Positions 1 to 10,429 of a DNA stretch of 64,000 bases are shown here, one piece after another; the stretch's first letter is position 1, and each line of letters begins with the position of its first letter. A program made the translations under genes and the position numbers. Source of the stretch: Tetrastigma voinierianum. Taxonomy: Eukaryota > Streptophyta > Magnoliopsida > Vitales > Vitaceae. Below the pieces are notes generated by a model that saw only the letters and a program-made list of their open reading frames with translations, did no database searches and was not told the DNA's origin. The stretch is from NCBI GenBank assembly GCA_016808115.1, contig JAEQBH010002355.1:186001-250000 (forward strand). The letters are read 5' to 3'.

Positions 1-549
1 CGAAATAAACAGATCTATTAAAGTAATTCACTATTTGAGACTATGATTATTTGTTAATTTTTTTTTTCTTGAGAGCCTTGAGACCTTCCATATATCTACA
101 AATAAGTGTAACTTGTTTTTTTGGTGTCATGTCAACAACAATTAGTAGATCTCCTTAGCTGTTGTTTCTTCAGATAAGGGAAAAATGATTGATTTTAAAT
201 GGTACAAAGGTAATAAAGACACAAAAATGAGTTGAAGGACCAAGTTAACACTTGAGTCATAGTTTAGGGGCAAAAATGCCCTTTAACCCTTTAATATTCA
301 TTGCTTTTTAATTGATAATCCTGTAGGTTAGATCAAAATATTTATTTTAATAGGAAATGAAACATTCAAATTCTTCTTTATTGAATAAATATTCGTTTAT
401 TTCATTTTAAAACAAAGAAAACTATATGAAAAAAATGGAGATTCAATTCAGTTTTATTTAGTAAGGAGTTAGAATACTTGTATCGGCTAACTAAATCAAT
501 GCATGATCCCAATCCTATTAAAAATGCTAGTGGAAGCTTAAGCCATATT
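1..549. other. AT-rich non-coding stretch
   Basis: I see no exon, RNA gene or convincing transposon coding trace here. It is AT-rich and ends in the microsatellite before the first LTR remnant. It could be ordinary intergenic DNA or very old repeat. Confidence 0.5.
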
Positions 550-579
550 TATATATATATATATATATGTGTGTGTGTG
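550..579. repeat. (TA)n-(GT)n compound microsatellite
   Basis: About nine TA units are followed by five or six GT units, directly at the edge of the copia C1 5' LTR remnant. The missing first third of that LTR may have been lost here. Confidence 0.85.
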
Positions 580-804
580 GAATGACAATCAATTTACAAA
601 AGGAATATTGACCACATTTGTAAAGTAAATACTAATTGCCTTAACAGTGAGATTACATGAAGATTTGAGTTCCCAATCACTTATAAATAGTCTTCTCTTA
701 TTTGTATTTAATATGTTAAGTAAAGGGAATAACACTTCATCCTCTCATTTGTTCTCTAGATTTATTTTTCTGAATTTATCTTCTACTTTATTTGGTTTAC
801 AACA
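580..804 (+). mobile_element. Copia element C1, 5' LTR remnant
   Basis: This stretch matches 8720-8921 closely in the same orientation: both contain a run reading AAAAGGAAT, TTGACCAC, TTTGTAAAGTAAATACTAATT and CACTTATAAATAGT. The matching copy at 8580-8921 follows a polypurine tract, so the two are the LTRs of one element. The 5' copy lacks its first part, which is replaced by a microsatellite. It is followed at 807-818 by TTATCAGAACGA, a PBS-like sequence similar to the one next to the C2 LTR. Confidence 0.7.
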
Positions 805-806
805 CA

Positions 807-1210
807 TTATCAGAACGAATTGCTTTGCTTTAAAGGTAATATATATTTTATTGTGAGTTAATAAAAATATCATCTTGTCATTCAGATTATATTTTTATCT
901 AAATTTATGTGTTATTAAATTTCAAGATGAATGATGGTCTTATAAGTCTTGTTGATTGTGCAACCACTCACAATTCTCAGAGATAAAATATATTTCAATT
1001 TGACACTAACAAGTGCCAGTGTAAGCATCATATTTAATACAAATTTAACTAAAGGCTTTGGAAGAGCAGAAATAAAGCATATTAAGTTATATGTAGTTGT
1101 GACTAGAAGTTCAATAACCCAAAGATTTTTATTCTTTAGCATGACAAGGTAGGTCAATTTGGGTCTCCAATAATACGTCGAATCATAAAACATTTACGGG
1201 TATTATGGAT
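807..1210 (+). pseudogene. C1 internal start with GAG-pre-integrase trace
   Basis: After the PBS-like site, most of gag is missing or unrecognisable. At 1140-1208 the + strand reads HDKVGQFGSPIIRRIIKHL, which resembles the copia GAG-pre-integrase block (WHDRLGHPG..MMRRII). C2 carries the better preserved form at 13219-13422. The first cysteine/histidine framework is incomplete and the flanks contain stops, so it cannot be functional. Confidence 0.6.
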
Positions 1211-1321
1211 GACAATTTCCTTCAAAACCGATGAAGAATTCGATAGCTGATCTGAACGGAGGAGTGTATGGAGGAACATTTTAGACCCAATTAAATATTC
1301 GAGTAATTGAGTTCGAAGATT

Positions 1322-1849
1322 TTAGGGTTCAAGGATGGGGACAAGTCTGAGTATATCCTACCCGTCCCCGACTCGAAGACCCAATTAAATATATAAATAT
1401 AATATATATTTAAGACTTGTCTTGAACTTATAAAATATTTTTGTTAAATGGTGGTACTTGCATATAACAAAGAAATTATTTATTGATATCGAAGTTGTTT
1501 CAGTTTATGACTTGTATAGGATGATATTGTTGTGATAGACTATTTCTAGTACATTGTTATTTGTTGTATAATGTTTGATTGTGTTTGTATTTTTATTGGT
1601 TTCATGAAATCACATCATAATAGTTATTATTAATAATATACGAAAAATTATTTTTAATATTCATGATTTTTTAAAACAATTCATTTTACAAATTGGAATA
1701 TGGTATTTGGGTAGGGTATGAGACCTGATCTTCCGATTGATATGGGGATGGGGATAAAAAATCTAAATCTGATGGGGATTGGGATAGAAATAATAAATGG
1801 AGATGGGGAATCTAAAATCTTACCCAAATTTGACCTATTGCCATCCCTA
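1322..1849. mobile_element. Possible hAT-like non-autonomous insertion inside C1
   Basis: Copia coding similarity stops near 1210 and resumes near 1850. The intervening DNA starts with TAGGGTTCAAGGATGGGGAC and ends with TTGCCATCCCTA, and both ends are rich in GGGGATGGGGA-type words. The right end read in reverse (TAGGGATGGCAA) is typical of hAT-like MITE termini. I cannot find a clean 8-bp target duplication, so the class and edges are tentative. Confidence 0.35.
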
Positions 1850-3355
1850 ATGGGCATCCATTAAAGAACCAAAAGATTCTTTTGTCCAATAAACACTCAT
1901 GTGCCGCTTTGTTCGCTTTTACAAATTATTATTTTAACTAGACATGCTCCCACCATCAAAGGAAGAAAAGTCGATTCCGTAATAATGAAAATAAATTACT
2001 TTGAATGCATCTATGATGTCTCATCTGACTATCAGCGACTAATGTGGAACCAGGAAGCTCAAAGGATTCATTCATTCAAATACTACGAACCAATTACTAA
2101 ATGCATTCTTTAATAAAGAAAGTGATGAAGCCACATATCCGGATTTTTAAATATTCTAGCACGGATTGACATCCTTGTAGGACAATTAGTAAATGAATAT
2201 AAGACACGTCTAAAGCATGGGAAACCTATTGGCTCAAAGACATAATTCCTTGAAAGATGAGAATATAAGAAAAACTTGGCACTCTTGAAGAAGCACAAAT
2301 AAGACAAAAGGCCCCTTTAGAGGTACACAATGAGCAAGAAGCTCCTAAAGAGGCACATAGTAAACAAGGAGCCCCTACAGATACATATAGTAAACAACAA
2401 GCCATATAGAGGCACATAATAAACAAGAAGTCCCTTTAGAAATACATAGTAAACAAAAAGGCCTTAGTGCAAACACAGGATGGACAATAAGCTCCTATAG
2501 AAGTACATAATAAATAGAAGGCCACAATAGAGGTACATGATGAAAAATAAGCCCTTATAGAGGTATATAATAAACAAAGAACTCCTGAAGATGTAGGAAA
2601 TGCACAAAAAGCTCCTGAAAATGTATATGTACCTAAAAATAATGAGATCTCAATAAGTTATATGCATAAAAATGAAAAATGAGGTTGAAATAATATAGTT
2701 TTTTATGGTATTTTCTGAGTGGCCTTAGACATCATACAAAATGATGAAGATCCTGAACCACAAAACATTGAAGAATACTAAAAAAGAAATGATTAACCAA
2801 AATGGAAAAAGGCTATGCAAGCAAAAATTACACTAATTATTAATAAAACAAGAAGTTTTTGGACCTGTAGTCCAAATGTCTTAAATTATAAAGCAGGTTG
2901 GGTACAAATGAGCATTTGTATGAAAGCACCCTAGTAGTCTCTAAAGGATTGGATGTGCGTCTCATGAATGTTGTCAAAGCATATTTATATGGATCCATAT
3001 ATAATGATATATATATAAAAATCCTTGAAGGATTTAAATTGTCTGAAGTAAATACTATAAAACCCCGTAGCATATACTCAATCAAGTTAGAATGATCTTC
3101 ATATGGATTGAAGCAATCCAGAGACATGTGGTATAATTGCCTTCTTGCATATTTATTAAAGAAAGGGTATGTGAATAACCCTACATGCTTGCATTTTTAG
3201 TTTAAGAACTCACAAATCGGATTTTAGATTATTGTTATATGTCGATGATTTGAAACCTTGTTGAACTCTTGAAGATCTCATAGAAATTGAAAAAAAATCT
3301 GAAGAGAGAATTTGAAATGAAAATAAGACCCGAGAAAATTCTAATTTTCAAAAAG
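1850..3355 (+). pseudogene. C1 pol remnant: integrase tail, linker, reverse transcriptase
   Basis: The + strand carries copia pol in order but with many stops and frameshifts. 1950-2230 holds the integrase C-terminal/linker zone (KGRKVDSVIMKI, then KHGKPIGSK near 2215). 2290-2640 is a repeated linker. 2740-3350 is reverse transcriptase, with the catalytic YVDD motif at 3238-3249 and EFEMKIR just before the break. Similarity stops near 3330-3360, where the LTR-Z insertion begins, and pol resumes near 8280. Family recognition (copia, same broad lineage as C2) is firm; activity is excluded. Confidence 0.8.
2290..2640 (+). repeat. Degenerate about 30-bp tandem repeat in the C1 pol linker
   Basis: Repeated words such as GAGGCACATA-GTAAACAA-GAAGCCCCTA recur about every 30-33 bp for roughly ten units, reading EAH-SKQ-APxE-like repeats in one frame. 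It lies exactly where copia pol has a variable linker between integrase and reverse transcriptase, so it is an expanded coding linker rather than a separate satellite. Confidence 0.75.
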
Positions 3356-3361
3356 TAAATG

Positions 3362-5515
3362 GTGTAATTTCGGGTCAAAAATCCGAAATTTTCAGATCTC
3401 TGATGACGAAACGAACTTTAAATTTGAATCGTCTCGAAATCTGGTACTTACCACGTCGACCTCGTCGACTTCGAGACAAGCCTAATTCATCACGCTTACT
3501 GAGGCAACGAGGGTAATAAGGACACTTGACACGCTTTGGAAGTGGCTCAAGAGCCACGTGTCATGTGAAAAATTAGCCAAACATGAGCTCAAGCCACAGC
3601 CATGGGTTGACACATATGATGCCATTTGATGAAAATCCTGAAGTAGAGGGATAAGTAGATAAGGAAATCCTAAGAGCCAATAGTAGGTCAGATACGCTGC
3701 AGTTATAGTTAATACCCTTCGACTCCATGTCGACCAACCAGTTTGGGAAGGGAGATAGCAAACCGAGAAAAGGAGAGAGAAAAGAGAGGGATTTTAAAGA
3801 GAGAAGCTCTACCTTCTCTTTAGAATTCTCGGTGATCGGTCCTTCGAATCCCTACGAGCCAAGAGGCAAAGTCAAGCCCCCACTCAAGAAGAGCTACGCT
3901 GGTACCTGGGCTTGCGGAGTTTCGACAAACCTTAAGGTGTGGGTTTTCTCCCTACTGATATTCCCTTGTTTAAAAGCCATAGAAATGGGCTTCAGGTGTG
4001 AGGTTTAAATTCACGTGATTTCTGCCTAAAGAAGTGGGATCGATACTGATTTGTGTGGGTCGCCCATGACAAACCCACGATTGTTACGGGATCTGTTAAG
4101 TCCTTGATGGTCGACTAAAATTTTCCATGTGTTTTCGCATGTTATTGCTTGAATTGAATGACTTGAAATGTGTATAGGAAATGATATGTTAATGCATGCC
4201 ACCATGTGTTAACATGAAAGTTTGAATTATATGCAATATAATTGCCGTAGAGCCATCGAATTGGATATATGAATTGGCATCATCGCATTCATGTACACTA
4301 TGGACATCGTCTAGCCTAGTGTGGTGCATGGTATGGTTATTCATTATTCTCGCGAATGTGGGTCAGTTTGTCTGTGACTATGTCCACAAAGCACTAGTAC
4401 TCAAATTATAAAATGAGAAATAATTAGTGTGTGTCAAGGCCCTTGGAACTCGGGGGTGTAGGAGACCCGCGGTATTATCCGAAATATCCCGCATGTAGGT
4501 GTGAGAGACCCGCAGACTATCCGAAAAGTTCTCAGAGTGGGTAGCAGAGACCCGCTGTAATCCGAAAAGTTTCTATTGCCTAAGAGAAAACACACGGCCA
4601 TGTTCATCACTTAGGACCTGTAGTCGAGTGATGAGCCTGGATTGACTGGATGGTTACTCATTGGCAAATTGCCTGGTGTTGCACGGGCAAAGGCTCGGCA
4701 AGCTTGGGTGTCATTGGCATTACCGGCGGACAATTTTCACACTCGGGCATAGGCATGTGTGAGGAGCCTGTGGGTGACTCCGGTATGGGCATGGAAAACA
4801 TTTTCATGCATGATATAAATCATTCTAGGTATGCATCGTAAATTTATGGAACGTGGATGTTGTGGATGTGCCATCAAGATGTGAATTTTAGGCGGGGAGT
4901 GTACTTAGCAGAAAATTCAACCATCGGGCATTACTCATCTTGTCGTAGGGAAAATTATTTTAGGTACGTATGTGTCTGCAGACGGTGGCGCCTCGTGAGG
5001 TCTGGGTTATGAAGCCGGCCTGACTATGGCCTTGACTCATATGTTTTGTGTATATTAGAACGAACTAGTTTAATATATGTATCAGATTAAGAGCGATGTA
5101 ATAACTCTTGAAAACTATTGTAATGTTTGGTTATGTTTTGATGAGTATGGATGTATGGGCCCGAAGTTACCATTTTTACTCATGATATGAGATTACCAAT
5201 GTGTTTCGCGGTCGACGAAGTTGTCAATGGACCCCCGATTCGAGAGTATGGGCCACAAAAGATCTCGAAAATGTAATTTTGCCTTGGATTGCAGATCGAG
5301 CATTTTCCAAATAGAGCATAGGTTCATTAATTAGCATAGATTAAGAAATTTTAAAACGTTTTAATATGGATAAAACACATCCATTAAGATCCCCAATGAT
5401 TGTTTGATCATTTGATGTGAAAAATGACCCATTTCATCCTTGCGAAAAGGGTGAAAATTTTACTTGGTCTCGAAGTACCATATCTTAGTGCTACTAGTAC
5501 ACTTATGTATCTTGC
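3362..5515 (+). mobile_element. LTR-Z copy, left arm of the insertion in C1
   Basis: It starts with TGTAATTTCGGGTCAAAA. Its order of landmarks is matched, inverted, at 6950-8275: the FGG(G/T)T-type terminus, a pair of CACGTGTCA/ACATGGCAC-like words, a GA-rich block, then GGTGTGGGTTTTCTCCCTAC. A third copy lies at 29634-31020. Landmarks 4130-4390 (ATTGCTTGAATTGAATGACTTG, CACTATGGACATCGT) are shared with that third copy. There is no coding content. It is probably a Ty3/gypsy LTR with its first U3 words; the 3' edge is uncertain. Confidence 0.5.
4435..4585 (+). repeat. Three-unit degenerate repeat in LTR-Z
   Basis: Three units of about 50 bp, each with GAGACCCGC followed by TATCCGAAA or TAATCCGAAA. 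A comparable short-period array occupies 6950-7135 in the inverted arm. Confidence 0.65.
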
Positions 5516-5521
5516 TAATTG

Positions 5522-6400
5522 TGACGCCCGAAATCCTGGGGGTCATTTTTTTTTTTGGCTATGAACAAGTTTGTCGCGACAGAGAAATCTTTGTCGCTAC
5601 AGAGAAATCGTGAACAATCTGTCGTGGCCAGCCCTGTCTAAGTCTGTCACGATAGAGAATTCTCTGTTACGACAGAATTTTCCTTATCGTGCACGCCTAA
5701 GGCCTGTCGTGCGCCCCTGGCCTATTCTGTCGCGTGCACATGGCCTATTATCTATCGTGGCCAGCTCTGTCGCGACCTAAAATCCTTTGTCGTGACATAA
5801 ATTTTCCCTACCTTAGCCAACTTTGTCCCCGAAGAGGAATTGTTTACGCTGAAGATATCTCCTCTCGCTCGCAACTCTCGTCAGACATAGTAATACTGCT
5901 ACGATAGAAAACCCTCGTCCGTCAACTCCTCGCCGTGACCCAAAACTTTCAGAGCAACGCGTAAAATCGCCCTGCCTAACTAACTAAGTGTGCCGACATA
6001 GAATCCACGCGACACTACCCCATCAGATTCTATCGCGACACAACCACCTCCCGGTCATGATCCGAATTGTCCCACCCCTGTCAGACCCCGACCTCTTGCT
6101 CCCTACTGCGACAAGGGACCCTTTGTTGCGACATCGTCACGATAGAGAATGAAACACCATCGCGACACAGGGAGGGCCCTTGTCGCGACAAGAAACCAAA
6201 GAAGACACACTTCGCAGAGCGACAAGGAAAACTCCTTGTCGGACTCAAATGCCAATTTCTCGTACTGGAACCATGTCGTGACATTGGGAGGGCCATGTCA
6301 TGCACATGGGCTAGAAATTCCCCGTCGCACTCCAGAGAAATCTCGTCACGACCCAAACCCGAAATGGGCAAGAGTCTGCTTCAGCCATTCGTGACCTCTA
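5522..6400. repeat. Block rich in the palindrome TGTCGCGACA
   Basis: After TGTGACGCCCGAAATCC, itself reminiscent of a gypsy LTR start, about 850 bp is studded with exact or near copies of the perfect 10-bp palindrome TGTCGCGACA (for example 5571-5582, 5619-5630, 6182-6190). This part is far more CpG-rich than its flanks. Open frames in it, including a 135-codon one on the + strand, show repeated SRH/CRD words from the palindrome and no known domain. The same motif recurs near 58685-58735. Confidence 0.6.
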
Positions 6401-6949
6401 ACTTTTTTTTTTCTTTCTTTCCAAACACCCTAAATTCAATACACCATAGCCTTTTTATTACAAAGGCAACATGAAACTTGGAAAATCTTTCCAAACTGTA
6501 TTAATCATACAAAATGAGTTTAATTACAACTCTGTGCTTCTTACATATACAGAAACTAGGTCTTCCGCTCAAAGTTAAACATAACCTGGATGAACATCCA
6601 GAATTTTACAAAATACATGAATAAGCTGAATTTTGGCCTTTTTCACAACTAGCCTCAGATGTGTTTCATCTCCTGTACTTCCAAAGACTGGCATGATTTC
6701 TTCCCACGATGCAAGTGAGCAATGCCCAATAGATAAATTCTTTTACAAGGGCTATTCCCCATCTAAGTGCACATGCAATGACAACCACACACACATTCAA
6801 GCACAAGTATGCACATTCCTACTCGAATGTCTACATGCCTTGCCCCATGTCTCGAGTCCCCACCGACTCCCTCACACATATATTTTGCCATGTATGAAAA
6901 TCTGTTTTCAAAACAAAAGATTTTTGTTTTTGAAAACTCATTGGTCAAT
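6401..6949. other. Non-coding repeat DNA between the LTR-Z arms
   Basis: No coding similarity is visible. It probably belongs to the LTR-like unit that starts at 5522 or to the inverted arm to its right. Confidence 0.35.
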
Positions 6950-8275
6950 CTCCGATATAAATCTATTGGACATACTCTGATATAATTTGATGGACAAACC
7001 CTCCGATATAATTTGGTGGACATACTCCGACAAAATTCTACTGGCCAACCCTTCGATAATATTTAGTGCACATACTCCGACAAACTATTAGTGGACATAC
7101 TCCTATATAATTTGTTTATTGGGCAACCCTCCGATATCAAATTCATTTAAAACCTATGTCATGCACTTACACCATTTCACGTGATGTCCCCATGCATATG
7201 AAATGCAAAATGCCATTTCATGCCAATTCATGTTACATGAATTATGAGTACTACATGCAACATTAATAAATCATGGATAATTTATATTTTCTACACATAA
7301 ATTCAATCCATCAAGCATCTCATGTCAATACATCAATAAGCATATATTAACAATTTTTTCACACAATGAACATGTTATTCATTTTTTTTCAATAACACAA
7401 AAAAAAAACAGCACACTGACCGAAAAATCAGTCCTGGACTACTCAAAAATAGTCCGTAAATTTCAGTGTTTAGTCCCAAAATTTTGGGACTGAACATCAC
7501 GACACTCACGACCCAAAGAAAACCCATGCCATTTAAATGGCTCTTAGACAAAAAATAACCAAAGTAGGAGAAAAACCCCTACCTCTCGGAGTTTGGTGAA
7601 AACCCCGAATTCTTACACCCACGTGAGTTCCCACCGCACAGGATCTAACTTTTCCTCTGTTCGGCCAAAACCGACTATCCGATCTCTCTCAGAGTAAAAT
7701 CTGTGGCAGGCTGGTACCTTCTCACTTTTCATTTCTTCCTCTTTCTTTTCTTTTCTTTCTCTTTATCTTTCCCTCCATTTTTTCCCTTTCTCCACCGAAT
7801 TGTTCTAATTTGCCTGCCAGTTTCCCTCCTTGCCACATACCCTTCCTATCGGGCTCTCTTTTCTTTCACCTTATCCCCTTATCCAAAGGCTTGAAGTTCC
7901 TTCCTCTAAGGGCTTGACACATGGTCTCCATGGGTCCCCCTTAGACATTCCCTTCCTTTGTTTGACTCATCTCTCCATTTGACACATGGCTCCAAATAAG
8001 CCATTCAACCAAGTGCCATGTGTCACTCACATTCGCGCTCGAAAACACGAATTCGAATATTCCTGAATTAATAAAATTCGACTAGGTAACTTAGATTTCT
8101 CATGGCATAACTTAAATTCGCGGTTCTGCTTCATCATTTGAGATTTAGAAAAATTTCAGGTTTTCAACCAAAATTACCGTTTTACATTTTTTCAGAAAAA
8201 TTGAATTTTTTGTAAGGTTTTACACAAATTGTACCGTCCAAATATTGTTTTTTTTGTCAATTTATTAGTTAGATA
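6950..8275 (-). mobile_element. LTR-Z copy, right (inverted) arm
   Basis: Read on the - strand this repeats the landmark order of 3362-4600: GGTAATTTTGGTTGAAAACC with AAATGATGAAGC, the GACACATGGCAC/CCATGTGTCA pair, the GA-rich block and GGTAGGGGTTTTTCTCCTAC. Its inner end (6950-7135) is a short-period array built on GGACATACTCCGA and CAACCCTCCGATAT. It has no coding content. The two arms are diverged, so this is not a fresh hairpin. It could be two solo LTRs in opposite orientation or the long terminal repeats of one unit. Confidence 0.5.
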
Positions 8276-8279
8276 CAAT

Positions 8280-8578
8280 TGCGCTCAAACTTGAAGATAT
8301 TGGAATGACATTAAACATGTATTGCTTTATCTCATGAGGAGCTACTTATATGAGTTTATTTTACTCAAACGAGTCAAAGCCACAATTACTTGGATATGCA
8401 GATGCGAGCTATCTTTCAAATCTATACAAAGCTTGATCACAAGCCAGTAAATACACTCAAGTGATAATCTAGTAGATTTATTCATAAAGTCATTGTTAAC
8501 CTCAACATTCAAGAAATTAATATATAAGATTGAAATGTGTCAACCAAAGGATATTGACATAAAGGGGGAGTAAAATTG
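8280..8578 (+). pseudogene. C1 RNase H tail and polypurine tract
   Basis: Copia pol resumes here after the insertion. RYWNDIKHVLLYL near 8300 is the block before RNase H, LLGYADASYLSN near 8390 is the RNase H start, and SSDNLVDLFIKSL near 8465 is the usual C-terminal block of copia pol. Frames are broken by stops. AAAGGGGGAG at 8561-8570 is a good polypurine tract, directly before the 3' LTR. Confidence 0.8.
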
Positions 8579-8579
8579 G

Positions 8580-8918
8580 ATGTTAGTGTACTGTATATTT
8601 TTTTTCCTTTGTCCAAGTTTTGTCCCATTGTGTTTTACTGACAAGTTTTTTAACGAGACAGTCTTAACAAATTTCCTTAAGTTTCATAATGGTTATTCAA
8701 TGGGAAGTGTTATAAGAAGAGGTGTGAATGATGGTCAATTTGCAAAAGGAATGTTGACCACCTTTGTAAAGTAAATACTAATTACTTTAAATAGTGAGAT
8801 TAATACAAGAAAATTTTGATTCCCCAAACACTTATAAATAGTATTATCTTATTTATATTTAATATATTGAAGTAAAGGGAATAAAACTTTATTCTCTCAT
8901 TCTTTCTAGATTTCTTTA

Positions 8919-8921
<3 letters not shown>
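8580..8921 (+). mobile_element. Copia element C1, 3' LTR
   Basis: It begins with TGTTAGTGTACTG just after the polypurine tract and matches the 5' LTR remnant at 580-804 in its second half. It contains TTGTCCAAGTTTTGTCCCA, which resembles the segment next to the C2 LTR and supports a shared lineage. The far end runs into an AT microsatellite and the true LTR end is not visible. Confidence 0.75.

Positions 8922-9005
<84 letters not shown>
8922..9005. repeat. (AT)42 microsatellite
   Basis: An uninterrupted run of 42 AT units sits at the truncated 3' end of the C1 LTR. A - strand open frame over it encodes only alternating Ile/Tyr and is not a gene. Confidence 0.95.
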
Positions 9006-9007
<2 letters not shown>

Positions 9008-9815
9008 TAGATAGAACAACTTACAAGCATTGAAAGCGGCTTTCTTAAAATAAATCATAATAGACATATATCTAAATTATTTATGGAATTTTTAATTACA
9101 TAATCATAGTTTATAGTTTTATTTTTTAATAATTAATATATAAATTTCTAAATTTTTAATTAAGCATGCACCAAAGTTATATAATTTCTCTAGAATTAAT
9201 TTGAATCCTTCTTTAATTTGGTTGGTCCCATGAGACGGGTCAGATTAATAAATTTTCATTGCGTTTTGCTAGCTAGTTCTTACGTTGTACACATGGGACG
9301 AATAAAATTCTCAAGAAAAGTAAATAGCAAATAAAAGAAAAAAGTAGATGCATTTTGATATTTCATTATTTTATTTGATGGGTCTTGATAAAAGTTAGGA
9401 AAGAAAAAAAATAATAGGCACGCTTGTGAACTTTCACATGTATTATTAGTTTCTCTTACATTTTCTTTTACAGCAATGCCAGCCTTAAAACATTAATTAT
9501 AAGTTAATTAATTTGTTCTACCTAAGATTTTTTTTTGAAACTTGTTCTACTAAGATTTTTAAAATTAAGAATTAATTCACAAGGACATAAATATTAATAT
9601 AAATTTTAGATAATATGTTTGAATATATTTGACTTGTCCACTTAACTGTCATAAAGTTTGAGGATAACTGTTTAAACAAAACTAATTATTTTTTAAATAA
9701 AAAAAGGATAAAATGATACGATGTCGATAAAATTATAATATGGCGATGAGACAAAAACGTCTATAAGGATTTAGGGGACTTTTTATTTACACTTTCAGGA
9801 ACATTTTTATATGAA
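9006..9815. other. AT-rich stretch, no gene seen
   Basis: Very AT-rich DNA between C1 and C2. I see no exon-like run, RNA gene or repeat family. Position 9816-9820 (AGGAT) is the left target duplication of C2. Confidence 0.5.
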
Positions 9816-9820
9816 AGGAT

Positions 9821-10100
9821 TATTGTAAAATATTGCGTTGCAAGAATATAATAGAGAGAATAGAGAGAGATTAAGAAGAGAAAGTAGATAAGCACCAAAA
9901 AATGGTAGAGAAAGTCAGAGGAGAGCCATTTTATTTTCACTTTCATTCTCTTATATACATTGAATAGGGAGATGGGCATTCATATCATAGAATTTGGGAA
10001 AGCTACTTTAATGTAAAAGTTATACTGTATACATTGAATATACATTGATGTAAGAGAAGGCGTTGAATATAATGGATATTCATTCATGTATTTCATAACA
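9821..10100 (-). repeat. C2 3' LTR
   Basis: 280 bp. On the - strand it opens TGTTATGAAATACATGAATG and ends ACAATA next to the AGGAT duplication. It aligns along its length with 15243-15547. Confidence 0.88.
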
Positions 10101-10122
10101 CTCCCTTGAATATTCATCGTAT

Positions 10123-10352
10123 TCATGAAACGCAGACAACGACACGCACATTAAAAACCTGCTTCGAAAAACCCTGGGACAAAAACCGGACAAAAGGGAA
10201 AAAGAGTACAGTGCATAAATATTTATGATCTCTCCCTTTTATGGATGCATTAATTGCCTCATTAAAAACCTTAAGCCGGAAAAACCCAATGGGACAAAAA
10301 CCGGATAAAAGGGAAAAAGAGTGCAATGCATAGTTCACACATCTCCCCCACC
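10123..10352 (-). repeat. Two-unit tandem repeat and polypurine site before the C2 3' LTR
   Basis: Two units of about 100 bp, at 10160-10220 and 10262-10330, share CTTTTTCCCTTTT-TCCGG-TTTTTGTCCCA read on the - strand. GGTGGGGGAGATG (10340-10352, - strand) is a second polypurine-like tract at the pol end. This arrangement is common between pol and the 3' LTR in this copia lineage. Confidence 0.7.
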
Positions 10353-10429
10353 TGAGCTACATACCATCACGTGGGGCTAGTTAATCTTGCATCTTATGAA
10401 TCGCCGCATACCAATGCCATATACTAATT

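Noticed and set aside
3362..3380. Exact 5-bp target duplication for the LTR-Z insertion in C1
   Set aside because: I compared bases left of 3362 with those right of 8275 and found no convincing duplication, so the edges stay approximate.
6067..6474. 135-codon + strand frame
   Set aside because: Its text is dominated by repeats read from the TGTCGCGACA palindrome and overlaps other frames of similar length on both strands; no domain or codon bias supports a gene.
8800..9030. 76-codon - strand frame
   Set aside because: Most of it is an Ile/Tyr alternation produced by the AT microsatellite.
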